Shown: piece after piece, positions 54,571 through 64,000 of the stretch
Layout of the letters: every line of letters begins with the position of its first letter
How positions within the stretch are numbered: the first letter of the stretch is position 1
Assembly (NCBI GenBank): GCA_963844325.1
Contig: CAWJNV010000002.1
Location: forward strand, 1,240,001-1,304,000
DNA from: CADCTQ01 sp963844325
GTDB taxonomy: Bacteria; Bacteroidota; Bacteroidia; Cytophagales; 172606-1
Reading direction: 5' to 3'
Length of the DNA stretch: 64,000 nucleotides
Made by a program: the position numbers and the translations under genes
The notes under the pieces: generated by a model
What the model was told of the DNA's origin: nothing
The model's database searches: none
Seen by the model: only the letters and a program-made list of their open reading frames with translations

Positions 54571-55327
54571 TGGACTGCTCCTTTACTTTTTTATTACTGC
54601 TTCTGGGCTTCTTAGGTCTTACCTTCCGTTCAAGCTCACTTTTTTTGCGCTCACTTTGGTTGGCTTTGCCTGATGTATTTTCGATCGAGGTTGACTCCTG
54701 AGGCCGGGCTTTTTTTGAATGTAGTTTTATCTTACTCGTCATTAGCTTTCCTTGACGATAGCGGGTTTGTTGTTGATCCCCTTCCAAGGAATACTGCCAA
54801 GACTTGCCATGCAGTTTGCCTCTCTTATAGCTACCTGCTTGCTTCAAGCTACCATTATCATAATAAAGTTGATAAGCACCGTGCTTAAGGCCCTTCCTAT
54901 AATGATAAACTGAGAGGAGGTAGCCATTGGGATACCAGGTGCGCCAAACGCCGGTCCTAAGTCCCTTGTTGTAGAGGCCTTCGGCTAGTAGTTCTTTTCC
55001 CCGCGCGTAAAGCGTGTATGGGCCGTGCAGCAGTTTTCCGGAGTAGCCGCCTTGCGTGTACTTGATCTTGCCCGCTGCGTACCAGCCGTAAAACTGCTCC
55101 TGTTTGAGTCGTACTTTGGCATGAGGCTCAAGTAGAGAGATAACTTCACTACTATCTACGTGCGAAATGGTTAGTGGGCCCTGCGACAAGGCCTGCTGTA
55201 CCATCCGGTCCAGCGACTGGGCCGGTAGATTCACAAAGGACATCATGACCCATGCCAATAGCCAGTAGCGCACTGGCTTTAAGCACAAAGAAGGCATGCA
55301 TCGGGGGGACTTATAGAAGCGGCTCAT
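54560..55327 (-). CDS. MORN-repeat protein, 255 residues
   Basis: A signal peptide (about 20-36) is followed by five or so MORN-type repeats (YAAGKIKYTQGGYSGKLLHG, GLYNKGLRTGVWRTWYPNG, LKHGAYQLYYDNGSLKQAG, KLHGKSWQY) and a highly basic C-terminal tail rich in Lys, Ser and Arg. The YwqK-like family is often called an antitoxin in annotation, but without evidence here. It is the first gene of the second half of the secretion locus. Its basic tail might bind anionic envelope polymers. Confidence 0.75.
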   Translation of the reverse strand: MSRFYKSPRCMPSLCLKPVRYWLLAWVMMSFVNLPAQSLDRMVQQALSQGPLTISHVDSSEVISLLEPHAKVRLKQEQFYGWYAAGKIKYTQGGYSGKLLHGPYTLYARGKELLAEGLYNKGLRTGVWRTWYPNGYLLSVYHYRKGLKHGAYQLYYDNGSLKQAGSYKRGKLHGKSWQYSLEGDQQQTRYRQGKLMTSKIKLHSKKARPQESTSIENTSGKANQSERKKSELERKVRPKKPRSSNKKVKEQSNGQ

Positions 55328-55440
55328 CAGGCAGTAAAATTAACACATGTCACCACTGTCTCAATCACGAGCAGGTGATGAATTGAGCAGGTAACTTACA
55401 ACAGCCATGAAAACAGTGGTTCTGCTACTTGTGAGCCGTG

Positions 55441-57252
55441 TTACTTGCTGACTGTATCAGTGGCTTGGGTAGCGGGCGCAATGGTACCAGTGCCCTGGTT
55501 GACAATGGTTAGTTTTCCCCGGTAGGTGTTGTTGCCGAACCAGGCGTTGTTGGCGTTACCTGTTTTCCTAAGCAGCAGGTTGCCTTCAACAGTGCAACTC
55601 TTTACTTCACCAAAGTCAGCGGCCTGTATAGTGCCCCCGCTGCTGCTGATGCGGCTAGTGATAAATTTGCTGGCTGCCGCAGTCAAGAGGGTAAAGTTCT
55701 GCAAAGTCAGTTGTCCCTCCTCTACCAGCAAACTGTTGACCTGTACGGACGCGGACAGGACCGGACAAGTAGAGCAAAAAGGAACAATTACGTTACTGCT
55801 GGAAGAGGGCACAACTTTACCCGACCAGTTGCCGGCCGTGTTCCACTCGCTGCTCACGGCACCAGTCCACACAAAGCTGCCCAACTTACCCAGCGTGTAA
55901 TACCCGTTTTGCAGGGTGGCGTTGTCAAGTGTAAAAGTAAGCTGGTCAGTGTTTCCGAGTACGGGCACCAGGGGTGTATTGCCACTGCTGATCAAGCGGA
56001 AGGAAGACTGCAAGTCAGGCCGGTACAAGAGGTAGTACTGAGAAAGCTCAGCGGCAAGGTTAGTTGGCGTAAGGCCGGCCTGGCTCCAATCGAAAGACAG
56101 CCTGGCATCGAGAGTGCCGCTCTTTTGCACGTACCAACTCCGCTGCCAGCGTTCCCCGGTAAAACTATTTAGGGCAGTGTTAACAAGAGAGTTGGTCGCC
56201 GTGTTGTGACCGGCGAATACGAATTCATTGGCCGCGTCCAGCGAGCCGTTAGCCTCGGTCAAGATCAAGCCTTTGCTGTTGGCGGCCTGGCTGTGTTTGG
56301 CGATGCCGTCTTTGGTACCGATTCCCTGCACATCTTGGTTGAAGTTGCTGTTGTCGGAGTAGTATTTGTTGGCGATGGAGAGATTGTACTTGGCCGACAG
56401 ATAGTTGTCCACAATAATGCGTTGAGCATCGTTGAGATTGGTGTTGTAGAGAATGATTTCTGCAATGTCCCCATTCAGAGGCCACCTGTAATCGCCCGCA
56501 ACCCTGGCGGCTCCGATGCGTATCAGGTCGGGCATATTAACCATCTGCTGACTAGTACTTGTTACTCCATAAGTATCTGCCTGCCCATTATTAAACGCTT
56601 GGGAAGCAGGAGAAGCGCCACTGTAATACCCTTTTAGAGAGGTACCGATGGTACTTTTCGTTGCCACTTGATTGCACAGAAGCCATGAGCCCGCGTTTGC
56701 GATTTCGTAGTTAAACAAATAGGGATAGCCCGAAGGACTTTGTACTACTTGTACATGGCTTAGCGATGATACATTTGGATAACCGTAAAATTTAGTCCCT
56801 ACCAAGTAGTCAGGCGCCATAAAGACAGACTGCTGAATTTCGGCTCCTTCATTTAGTCCACCCGAAGTGGCTCTAACTACTGTAATCAGCGTATAGCTGT
56901 TGCTCATTACCGTGCCGATGCCTACCGACTTAATTTCAAAGTATTGCATTCCCTGAGTGCGATCAAAATGAATCACGGGCTTGCCGTGCAACATAGTCCC
57001 CAGGAATGTAGGACGGTTATCAATCATGTTTTGATTGGCATGAAAACCATTTCCCGACACGTCTGTCCACTGGCTCACTTTCGCTCCGTTACTGAAAGCT
57101 GTAAGCTGGCTGGCATCCAACCACACTTTATTCGTGCTGCTGTTGCCTACGCCGCCCGGCCCTGTCTGAGCCGGCACCCGGAAGGCACAATGAGCGGCCA
57201 GCAACCAGCTTAATCCAAGAATGTTTTTGTATTTCATGCGTTTCTGCTTCAT
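55441..57252 (-). CDS. LamG-like surface protein with common C-terminal module, 603 residues
   Basis: A signal peptide (about 12-29, ending PAQ) is followed by a concanavalin/LamG-like domain (NKVWLDASQLTAFSNGAKV, WTDVSGNGFHANQ, GDIAEIILYNTNLNDAQRII) and a DUF8202-like region (SKGLILTEANGSLDAANEFV, RWQRSWYVQKSGTLDARLS). The shared module begins near VWTGAVSSEWNTAGNWSG and contains CSTCPVLSASVQ, EVKSCTVEGNLLLRKTGN and AWFGNNTYRGKLTIVNQGTG. Translation ends at ATQATDTVSK. It is the last and best preserved member of the array at 55.4-64 kb; the DUF label is from memory. Confidence 0.75.
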   Translation of the reverse strand: MKQKRMKYKNILGLSWLLAAHCAFRVPAQTGPGGVGNSSTNKVWLDASQLTAFSNGAKVSQWTDVSGNGFHANQNMIDNRPTFLGTMLHGKPVIHFDRTQGMQYFEIKSVGIGTVMSNSYTLITVVRATSGGLNEGAEIQQSVFMAPDYLVGTKFYGYPNVSSLSHVQVVQSPSGYPYLFNYEIANAGSWLLCNQVATKSTIGTSLKGYYSGASPASQAFNNGQADTYGVTSTSQQMVNMPDLIRIGAARVAGDYRWPLNGDIAEIILYNTNLNDAQRIIVDNYLSAKYNLSIANKYYSDNSNFNQDVQGIGTKDGIAKHSQAANSKGLILTEANGSLDAANEFVFAGHNTATNSLVNTALNSFTGERWQRSWYVQKSGTLDARLSFDWSQAGLTPTNLAAELSQYYLLYRPDLQSSFRLISSGNTPLVPVLGNTDQLTFTLDNATLQNGYYTLGKLGSFVWTGAVSSEWNTAGNWSGKVVPSSSSNVIVPFCSTCPVLSASVQVNSLLVEEGQLTLQNFTLLTAAASKFITSRISSSGGTIQAADFGEVKSCTVEGNLLLRKTGNANNAWFGNNTYRGKLTIVNQGTGTIAPATQATDTVSK

Positions 57253-57299
57253 AAGTTCTTGCTGTACCGTTCACTTGTTTTGTCTCTTCGACATGCTGA

Positions 57300-59354
57300 T
57301 TAATGAGCCACAGTATCTTCAACTTCCGTGGCCAGCAGAATTTTGGCCGTACTCACGTTCGTAATCTTTAGGCTGGAGCCGTAGTGGTTGCCTCCTTTCC
57401 AGGTGTTTTCAATTCCGCCCATTTTGTCCAGCCATAGCACTCCCGTGAAGGTACAGCCCGCCACTTCGCTGAAGTTTCCAGCTCTGATCCTGCCGCCGTT
57501 GCTACTTATGGACGCTTCGGTAAAGCAGGCTGTAGCACTGGCGGTTAAAATGTGAGAAGCTAGGTTAAGCTTTCCTCCCTCAACGGTTAAATTCCTTATG
57601 GTGATTGCCGACGGCAGGACAGGACAAGTCGTACACGCGTTGATGACAACGTCGCTACCGTGCCCAGGCGCAAGGCTATTTTGCCAGTTGGCTCCCGCGT
57701 TCCAGTCCGTACTTTCTTCGCCCGTCCACACATAGGCTTCCGGATTAGTGGTGGCATTGGCCAAAAACGATACTTCTGTAGCAGTTAGCGCCCGGCTGTA
57801 AAGGCGTATTTCGTCTACTTTGCCCACTATAGCATTCACCTCATCGGGCCAGCCGATGGTAAAGCCGCTCCAGGCTACTGGGTTAGTCATGGTGGTCTTG
57901 CTTGCCAGCAGTTTGCCATTCTTGTAGAAGTTTGCCATCCCGTTGTCAAATGTGAATACCAAATGTTGCCACTGGTTCAACTGGATCGTGCCTGCGGGTA
58001 GATTCGTCGGTGTAAACCGGGTGTTGACGTCGGTACCCACATATACTTCCCCATTGTGCGAAGTATGAAAAATAAACCCACCCCACCCCTGGCCCGAACC
58101 CATAACGTGGCTGTGCACTGCAAAGGCCCGGGGGTGCAGCCACCAGGATACACTGAACGCTGTGGGGCGCCAAGTAACCCCGGGCACACTTACGTACCGT
58201 TTCTGGTTGTCAAGCATTTCCAGGCAGCCGTTGATTTTGCCGGCCGTAGCCCAGGCAGGTGCATTCATTAAAGTACCTTCTTTGCCGCTGCCCGACGCGT
58301 CAAAAGCAGTCGAACCATTTCCCTCCTCGAAAGGCCAGTACCCTGCCAAACCGTTGGTAAAAGGATTACCCTGATTACCTGCGAGCAGGTGAATTCGGTC
58401 CGAAGTAGTACTTCTCCCTTCTGCGTCGGTAACTTTTGCGGTAAGAAAAAAACTGCCGGCCGAAGCAACCGGTAAGCTAAAGCGATAGGGGCTTGCATAG
58501 GCTGCTCCTACTTTTGTATACCCTTCAAAGAACTCCACCTTTCTGATCGTACTGTTGCTACTGGTGGCAGTTGCTTTGATGGTCATGTTATTACCAACCG
58601 TTATTGCAGAATAATTCAGGGGCGTGGTAATCTGTGCAACAGGATAGCCGGTAAGCTTAGTCAAGTTGTTTACCTCCCCCTCGGTTAAGGCCCCATCATA
58701 TATCCGTAATTCATCAATCAAGCCATGCAGGGCATTTCGAGTATCCGCTCCACTAACATTAAACCCGTTCCACGCCTTGGGCAGTGTCATCCCCGTTCTT
58801 GAAGCGATTACCTGACCGTTTTTATAAAACCGGGCTGTACCCCGGTCAAAGGTAAAAGCAAAGTGCTGCCATTTGTTCAATTCTACTGTGCCGGCCGCTA
58901 TAAAGATACGGGTTGCCACGTCCGTTCCCACATACACTTCTCCCTTCAAGCCGCTGTGGAACACGAAGGCATTCCACCCGGCGGAACTGCTCAAGGTATT
59001 ACACCACTCCCCGTACGATTCGGTGTAGTTCCACCAGGCCAGCGAAAACTGGATAGGCTGCCAATTGAAGGAAGACGCAGCAATATACCGTCCTTGACGG
59101 TCGGGCATCCACAATGCCCCACCAGCTTTGCCGTTTTCCACGGCAACCGGATTGTTCACTACCGTGCCATCGAAGCCATTATTGGTGAGGTCTTTGGTAA
59201 TACCATTGGTCACTTGATCCAGTGGCCAGTACAGTTTAAGCAAGGCGGTACCAGATTGGGCCGCCAGAAACGGTGATTGCAGCAGGGTGAGGAGCAGACT
59301 GGCAGTTCCCAGTAGTTTGCGTATAGCCGCATTATGATAAAGGCATGTAGTCAT
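57300..59354 (-). CDS. Surface protein with two LamG domains and the common C-terminal module, 684 residues
   Basis: The start at 59354 (MTTCLYHNAAIRKL) precedes a signal peptide ending LAAQ. Two LamG domains follow (LYWPLDQVTNGITKDLTNNG, WQHFAFTFDRGTARFYKNG; AGYWPFEEGNGSTAFDASG, WQHLVFTFDNGMANFYKNG), separated by an Ig-like segment (VGNNMTIKATATSSNSTIRK). The C-terminal module (VWTGEESTDWNAGANWQ, CTTCPVLPSAITIRNLTVEG, CFTEASISSNGGRIRAGNFSE) is the most diverged copy in the array and ends VEDTVAH. LamG domains bind glycans, so a carbohydrate-binding role is likely. Confidence 0.78.
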   Translation of the reverse strand: MTTCLYHNAAIRKLLGTASLLLTLLQSPFLAAQSGTALLKLYWPLDQVTNGITKDLTNNGFDGTVVNNPVAVENGKAGGALWMPDRQGRYIAASSFNWQPIQFSLAWWNYTESYGEWCNTLSSSAGWNAFVFHSGLKGEVYVGTDVATRIFIAAGTVELNKWQHFAFTFDRGTARFYKNGQVIASRTGMTLPKAWNGFNVSGADTRNALHGLIDELRIYDGALTEGEVNNLTKLTGYPVAQITTPLNYSAITVGNNMTIKATATSSNSTIRKVEFFEGYTKVGAAYASPYRFSLPVASAGSFFLTAKVTDAEGRSTTSDRIHLLAGNQGNPFTNGLAGYWPFEEGNGSTAFDASGSGKEGTLMNAPAWATAGKINGCLEMLDNQKRYVSVPGVTWRPTAFSVSWWLHPRAFAVHSHVMGSGQGWGGFIFHTSHNGEVYVGTDVNTRFTPTNLPAGTIQLNQWQHLVFTFDNGMANFYKNGKLLASKTTMTNPVAWSGFTIGWPDEVNAIVGKVDEIRLYSRALTATEVSFLANATTNPEAYVWTGEESTDWNAGANWQNSLAPGHGSDVVINACTTCPVLPSAITIRNLTVEGGKLNLASHILTASATACFTEASISSNGGRIRAGNFSEVAGCTFTGVLWLDKMGGIENTWKGGNHYGSSLKITNVSTAKILLATEVEDTVAH

Positions 59355-59557
59355 AATGCTTCTTATGAAAGTACAATAAAGAGAGTTGAGTGTTTTAAAC
59401 AGGCGTATAAAAGCATGCAATTATTTGATGAGAAGGCAGTTCTCGAAAGGTGTGGATGGCGATGTAGCTGCCCAGCTAAGAGGCAGGGATGGCCGTCCGG
59501 AGCAACAGTTTTACGAGGGTTTGTCTGCTCAACTCATCCGATTTCATCCACACCTTT

Positions 59558-61355
59558 TCAATAACTGCCGATGAAAACATCACTGGCTTGGGTAGCGGGC
59601 GAAATGGTACCGGTTCCCTGGTTGACAACAGTAAGTTTTCCTCTGTACGTATTGTTACCATACCAGGCGTTGTTGCTGTTGCCCGTCTTTCTGAGCAGCA
59701 GGTTGCCTTCAACCGTGCAGCTCTTTACTTGCCAGAAGTCTGCTGCCTGCATGGTGGCGCCACTACTGGTGAGCCTGGCAGCGATAAGATTAGCCCCACC
59801 AGCCGCCGAGAGGGTAAAGGTGTTGAGGCTTAACTGGCCTCCGCTTACCAGCAAAAAGCCCACCTGCACGGGCGTAGACAAGACCGGGCAGGTAGAGCAG
59901 GTGTTGATGATGACTGGGCTGCTGGCAGCGGTAGGCACGCTATTGCCTGACCAGTTGCCGGCCGTGTTCCACTCACTGCTGACTGCTCCCGTCCAGACGA
60001 AGTCACCGCGTTTGCCCACCGTGTAGTAGCCGTTTTGCAGCCTGGTATTATCAAGCGTAAAAGCTAATTGGTCGTCGTTCTCGAGTAGGGGCACCAGGGG
60101 CAGCGTACCGTTGGTTACAATGCGAAAGGCAGATTGCAGATCAGGCCGGTACAAGAGGTAGTACTGAGAAAACTCGGTCGCCAGGTTGGTGGCAGTAAGG
60201 CCGGCTTGACTATAATCGAAGGAGAGTTTAGCGTCAACAGTACCGCTCTTTTGCACGAACCAACTTCGTGACCAGCGTTCCGCCACGGGACCGGTTAGCT
60301 CAGCAGTGAGTAGTGAGCTGACAGTAGCATTGTGGCCAGCAAAGACAAACTCATTGGCTGCATCCAGAGACCCATTAACTTCTGTTAAGATCAATCCTTT
60401 GCTGTTGGCTGCCTGGCTGTGCTTGACCACTCCATCAGTAGTACCAATGCCCTGCACGTCCTGGTTGTAAGTGGTATTATCCGTGTAAAATTTATTTGCA
60501 ATAGGGAGGTTGTACTTAGCCGAAAGGTAGTTCTCCACAATGATCCGCTGAGGGGTATTAAGGTTAGTATTATAGAAGAATAATCTCTGCAATGTTCCCA
60601 TTTAGGGGCCACACATATGAGCCTCCGGGGAGACTGGCTACTCCAATTCGGACAACATCGCCATAGACTGTCATTGGAAGATCTTTTGTCTCTGATTTTA
60701 CCAATGCACTATTTATAAACGTGGAAGAACTTGTGCTCGTTGCTGTTTCAAAATTTACCCTGGAGGGCATGTACCAATCACCCTGGGTAATGGGAATGTG
60801 GGTTGTGATGTCACCCTTAGGATCCACTCTGGCAGGCATTGACCCCCCCAGCCACTGGTATGAGAGTAAAATATTTGTGTTAGGGTATCCATGAAAACTT
60901 AAGCAGTTGTGCCATCCGGGAGCCGCAATAATAGATTGATAAGCCTCAATGTAGTCATTTACTCCCCCGGAAGTAGCCATCGCAACGGCGAAGATGGTAT
61001 TGCTATTACTCATCAAGCCACTTATGCCTACTGTAGAAATTTGTAAAAATTGGGCTGCTTGGCTTCTGTTAAAATTTAGAATAGGTCTGCCATTCAAGCC
61101 ATTAGCCACATAACTTGGCCGGTTAATAAGACTTCCTTGGCTGGCATGCCAGTTGTTCCCAGACACGTCAGGCCACTGATTCACCCGGGCTCCATTGTTC
61201 AAGCCGGTGAGCCTGCTGGCGTCAAGCCACACTTTATTATTAGTACTGTTGCCCACGCCGGCTGGCCCGGTTTGTCCTTCAGCGCTGTCCTGAGCAATGA
61301 GTAAATACGCAATAAGGAGCAGGTATGCGTTGCGAGAGAGAAATGACGAGAGCAT
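59558..61355 (-). pseudogene. Paralogue of the LamG-like surface protein, one frameshift
   Basis: The reading from 61355 has a signal peptide and the same LamG-like domain as the gene at 55441-57252 (NKVWLDASRLTGLNNGARVN). At about 60570-60580 one extra C after the codons for EIIL shifts the frame; the next frame continues YNTNLNTPQRIIVENYLSA to the end. The common module (CSTCPVLSTPVQV, EVKSCTVEGNLLLRKTGN, AWYGNNTYRGKLTVVNQGTG) ends ATQASDVFIGSY. The intact sister has the codons in frame at this point, so the insertion is real in this sequence. Single-base, so an error cannot be excluded. Confidence 0.8.
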
Positions 61356-61454
61356 TTATAAAAAGTTAATAATTGTCTCAATATCGTTCATCGTGGATGA
61401 ATGAAGTGTTTTTAGTTTGGAAACAACTTTACAGTAGCAATAAAAGTCTTGGTT

Positions 61455-63327
61455 TTACAGCTTGGTAACGGTATCATTGGCTTGGGTAGCGGGTGTAATG
61501 CTACCGGTGCCTTGGTTGACAATAGTCAGTTTTCCCCGGAAAGTGTTATTACCAAACCAGGCATTGTTGACGTTGCCCGTCTTCCTGAGCAGCAGATTGC
61601 CTTCAACAATGCAACTCTTTACTTCCAAGAAGTCGGCTGCCTGCAAGGCGCCTTCACTGCTCATGAGTTTGGCCTCTTGCAGCCTTACCCCGCCAGTAGC
61701 CGAAAGCGTAAAGGCGTTCAGGCTCAACTGGCCCCCATTGATAGCGATGCTCTTGACGCCCGTACTGGCGGCCAGGTTGGGGCAGTTGGTGCAGGTGTTC
61801 ACCGTTACGTCGGTGGTTTTCAGCGGCACTGCCCCTTCCACCCAGTTGGCGGCCTTGCTCCACTCGGTAGTCGGCGCATCAGGACGCCAGGTAGCGGTAA
61901 GCGGACCGGTAAAAAGGGCCGCCACTTCGGCAGCAGAAAGGGCCCGGCTGTAGAGTCGCATCTCATCAATGCGGCTGTGGAGCCGCCCCCGCGGGTCAGC
62001 AATGCCAATGGAAAAGCCAGCCCAGGTCTGCGACACGGCCATGTCGGCTCGGCTGGCCAGCAACTGGCCATTCTCGTAAAACCTACCCTCGCCCTTGCCG
62101 CTGGTAGCGTCGCCATCAAAGGTAAACGTGTAGAGTTGCCACTTGTTGGCCTCCACTGTACTGGCTGGTATGATAAGGGGCCCATTGGTGCCCACTTGGA
62201 TGCTGCCGTCGGAGAAGAGCATAAAAGTAAACTTGCCCCAGAAATTGCCCGTTGCGGTAATGACTTGTCCCCACTGCCCGCCAGCAAGCTGGTAAGGGTT
62301 CATCCAGAAGGAAACCGTGAAATCGACGGGTTTCCAGGTAACACCAGGCGCGCTTACGTAGCGGCCACCGTTGTCTACGGGCATGCCGATACAGCCGTTG
62401 ATCCAACCACTTGGCAACCAACTGGGAAGTGTTACCGTAGTGGCATTGCTGCCCAGCGTGCCGGTACGCCCGTTGCCCGATGCATCGGCCGCCGTAGTGC
62501 CACTCGTCTCATCAAAGGGCCAGTAGGCATACAGGCCGTCATCGGCAAGGGCCGCCACTTCGGCAGCAGAAAGGGCCCGGCTGTAGAGCCGCATCTCGTC
62601 TGATTCGACTGTTAAGCCGTCCCCGCGGGTCGGCAATGCCAATGGAAAAGCCAGCCCAGGTCTGCGACACGGCCATGTCGGCTCGGCTGGCCAGCAGCCG
62701 GCCGTTCTCGTAAAACTTGCCCTCGCCCTTGCCGGGGTTGGTATTGGGATTATTATCAGGGTCGGCATCAAAGGTAAACGTGTAGTGCTGCCATTTGTTG
62801 GCCTCCACCGTACCGGCCGGCAGGACAAGGGCCGTAGCCGCATCGGTGCCTACCATGATCATACCTTGCCTGGTCGAGCCGTCGACGACGGGTGAGAGCA
62901 TAAAAGTAAACTTGCCCCAGAAATTGCCCGTTGCGGTAATGACTTGTCCCCACTCCCCACCAGTAAGCTGATAAGGGTTCATCCAGAAGGAAACCGTGAA
63001 ATCAGTGGGTGTCCAGGTGACACTAGGCACACTTACGAAGCTGGTTCCACCCTCGGGGTATATGCCGATGCATCCGTTGGCCCAACCGCTTGCCAACCAG
63101 ACGGGCAGTGTCGCCGTAGTGGGATGGCTGCCCAGCGTGCCAGTACGCTTGATGCTGTTGCCCAATGCGTCGCTGTTGACCGATGCGTCGTTTGCCGTAG
63201 TGCCACTCGTCTCATCAAAGCGCCAGTGAGCATACAGGTCGTTAGTGGGAGGAGTCGTTTGTCCGAAAGCGGCTGATGTGAGCAATAATACCAGTACCAA
63301 TTGAAGGGCAGAGGTGTATTTTTTCAT
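61455..63327 (-). pseudogene. Surface protein with two near-identical LamG domains and the common module, one frameshift
   Basis: The start at 63327 (MKKYTSALQLVLVL) opens a signal peptide, then LamG domain 1 (LYAHWRFDETSGTTANDASV, FTVSFWMNPYQLTGGEWGQ). Its frame breaks near 62603, where an inserted A changes GDEM to RRDA; the second copy of the domain is in frame at that point (RLHSRIDEMRLYSRAL). LamG domain 2 then runs to DSTAEVAAL and the C-terminal module (CTNCPNLAASTGV, EVKSCIVEGNLLLRKTGN, AWFGNNTFRGKLTIVNQGTG) ends ANDTVTKL. The two domains are much alike at the DNA level, suggesting recent duplication. Confidence 0.8.
61915..62822 (-). repeat. Internal duplication of the LamG-domain coding sequence
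   Basis: The sequence at about 61915-62165 recurs at about 62547-62822 with few changes; for example AAGGGCCGCCACTTCGGCAG and CAGCCCAGGTCTGCGACACG occur in both. The repeat unit is about 630 bp. The second copy has a deletion-prone variable part (the NPNTNPGKGEG linker). The likely origin is unequal recombination. Confidence 0.75.
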
Positions 63328-63369
63328 AAATACGTGATAGAGATTGAAGAAAAATTGCCAACCCGGCAA

Positions 63370-63717
63370 TTACTTCAAGTGGTGATCTTATTTCTTAAGG
63401 ATGACAATGTTACCATTGACAGCCAGGATGCCGATGCCGGCCTTGCCGATTTGAATATTGACTAGAAACGAAACCAGGAGGAGCAACATCCTTGGGCAGG
63501 AGTAATGACACTGACATTTGCGAAAAGGGAATAACAGGTCTTAATTCGACGCCTCAGGAATAGGTAACTACATCGCTATGGTGTAGCATAAGCATGGTAT
63601 ATTCCCTTTTTGTCCTGGCGGCAGGCGGGCTCATACACTGCATTCCTATCCTAAATCCAAAGTTTCTGCATATCAGGTATATTTTAGGTATTAGCCAAGA
63701 GTGAACTGGTAAGGGGC
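63370..63717. other. Intergenic stretch, 350 bp
   Basis: No gene is supported. A 33-residue minus-strand reading (63388-63489) ends in LAVNGNIVILKK and may be a remnant of a repeat-bearing protein tail. Nothing else was found. Confidence 0.45.
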
Positions 63718-64000
63718 CTACCGAACCACATCAGCAAATTGTTGGGCTAGAAATAGTCTGCCCGTACCCTGGCATTGAAACTTAGCCTTCTTCATAAAGA
63801 TGTTTCCCCCTACACATCCGTTGTCAACGTTATTGGTTTTAATGAAAGTAGAGGCTTGCATAAACGTCCCGCCGTTTAGGTACAAGTAGGGAGCAGTAAA
63901 GTTAACCGGACCATTGAAGATGGTGTTTTTGTTAACCACCAATTGAGCCGTTCCCGTCATTTCCATTGTAATAGCATCAGTGCTCTCCTGAGTAAGGCCA
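63718..64000 (-). CDS. C-terminal end of a larger repeat surface protein, cut by the window edge
   Basis: The reading is open from the right edge of the window to a stop at 63718. It contains beta-solenoid-like repeats, NKNTIFNGPVNFTAPYLYLN and GGTFMQASTFIKTNN, then GGNIFMKKAKFQCQG and LFLAQQFADVV. The pattern NTIFNGPVNFTA is what one would expect directly after the common module (ATQA-DT) of the four neighbouring genes. It is therefore probably the end of a longer member of the same family. Confidence 0.6.
   Translation of the reverse strand, partial: GLTQESTDAITMEMTGTAQLVVNKNTIFNGPVNFTAPYLYLNGGTFMQASTFIKTNNVDNGCVGGNIFMKKAKFQCQGTGRLFLAQQFADVVR

Noticed and set aside
54560..55327. MORN protein as an antitoxin
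   Set aside because: The annotation habit for YwqK-like proteins has no support here; there is no toxin gene beside it and it has a signal peptide.
63388..63489. 33-residue reading with a hydrophobic start ending LAVNGNIVILKK
   Set aside because: Too short and without context; possibly a remnant of a repeat-containing surface protein tail.

Overview
The window looks like a chromosomal segment of a Bacteroidota bacterium, probably of the Cytophagales type. This is an inference from several signs. One gene ends in a type IX secretion (T9SS) type B sorting domain. Several promoters carry the Bacteroidota -7 element TAnnTTTG. Start codons lack clear Shine-Dalgarno sequences. There are large RHS/YD-repeat and LamG surface proteins and a PilMN-type secretion locus. 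Almost every gene lies on the minus strand; the exception is one IS630 transposase. No rRNA, tRNA or CRISPR array was seen.

Region 1 (1-6.6 kb) holds decayed redox genes: a zinc alcohol dehydrogenase with one frameshift and an isoquinoline 1-oxidoreductase pair with nine or more frameshifts. Next comes a small AraC regulon. A cyclophilin-like lipoprotein, a cupin remnant followed by a full AraC regulator, and a sensor-only AraC paralogue each lie behind the same promoter. Each promoter has two TCAAACC half-sites exactly 21 bp apart (read on the plus strand) and then a TAnnTTTG box.

Region 2 (6.6-24.5 kb) is the most interesting part. Two paralogous peptides of 70-71 residues share an almost identical leader but have divergent C-terminal cores with four cysteines at identical positions (41, 50, 60, 69). 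Behind them on the same strand come a DUF4221-like beta-propeller, a thioredoxin-like lipoprotein with CGDC, a JmjC/cupin_4 hydroxylase, an unrecognised 271-residue protein, a signal peptidase I, six closely packed glycosyltransferase/methyltransferase genes and two fucosyltransferase-like enzymes among them. Upstream lies a separate unit of LuxR-type regulator, sulfotransferase and FtsX-like permease, closed by a strong terminator. Two identical-pattern palindromes precede the first peptide gene. Together these suggest an uncharacterised exported, cysteine-rich, modified-peptide system.

Region 3 (25.3-55.3 kb) contains a dead IS1 element and a type II secretion/type IV pilus-like machine in two halves. 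The first half (26.1-34.1 kb) carries PilP, lipoprotein, PilO, PilMN, secretin, GspE, prepilin peptidase and GspG. The second (50.5-55.3 kb) carries Skp-like, GspF, minor pseudopilins, a bactofilin/PilX-like protein and a MORN protein. Between them lie a T9SS type B gene broken by two adjacent IS630 elements, whose removal restores the reading frame, an LRR protein, and two giant RHS-family surface proteins. The second RHS protein ends in a possible papain-like toxin domain.

Region 4 (55.4-64 kb) is a head-to-tail array of paralogous surface proteins. They have LamG or related N-terminal domains and share one C-terminal block that stops at the same residue in each copy. Two of them are frameshifted. 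A fifth member enters from the right edge and carries the downstream repeats that the others lack.
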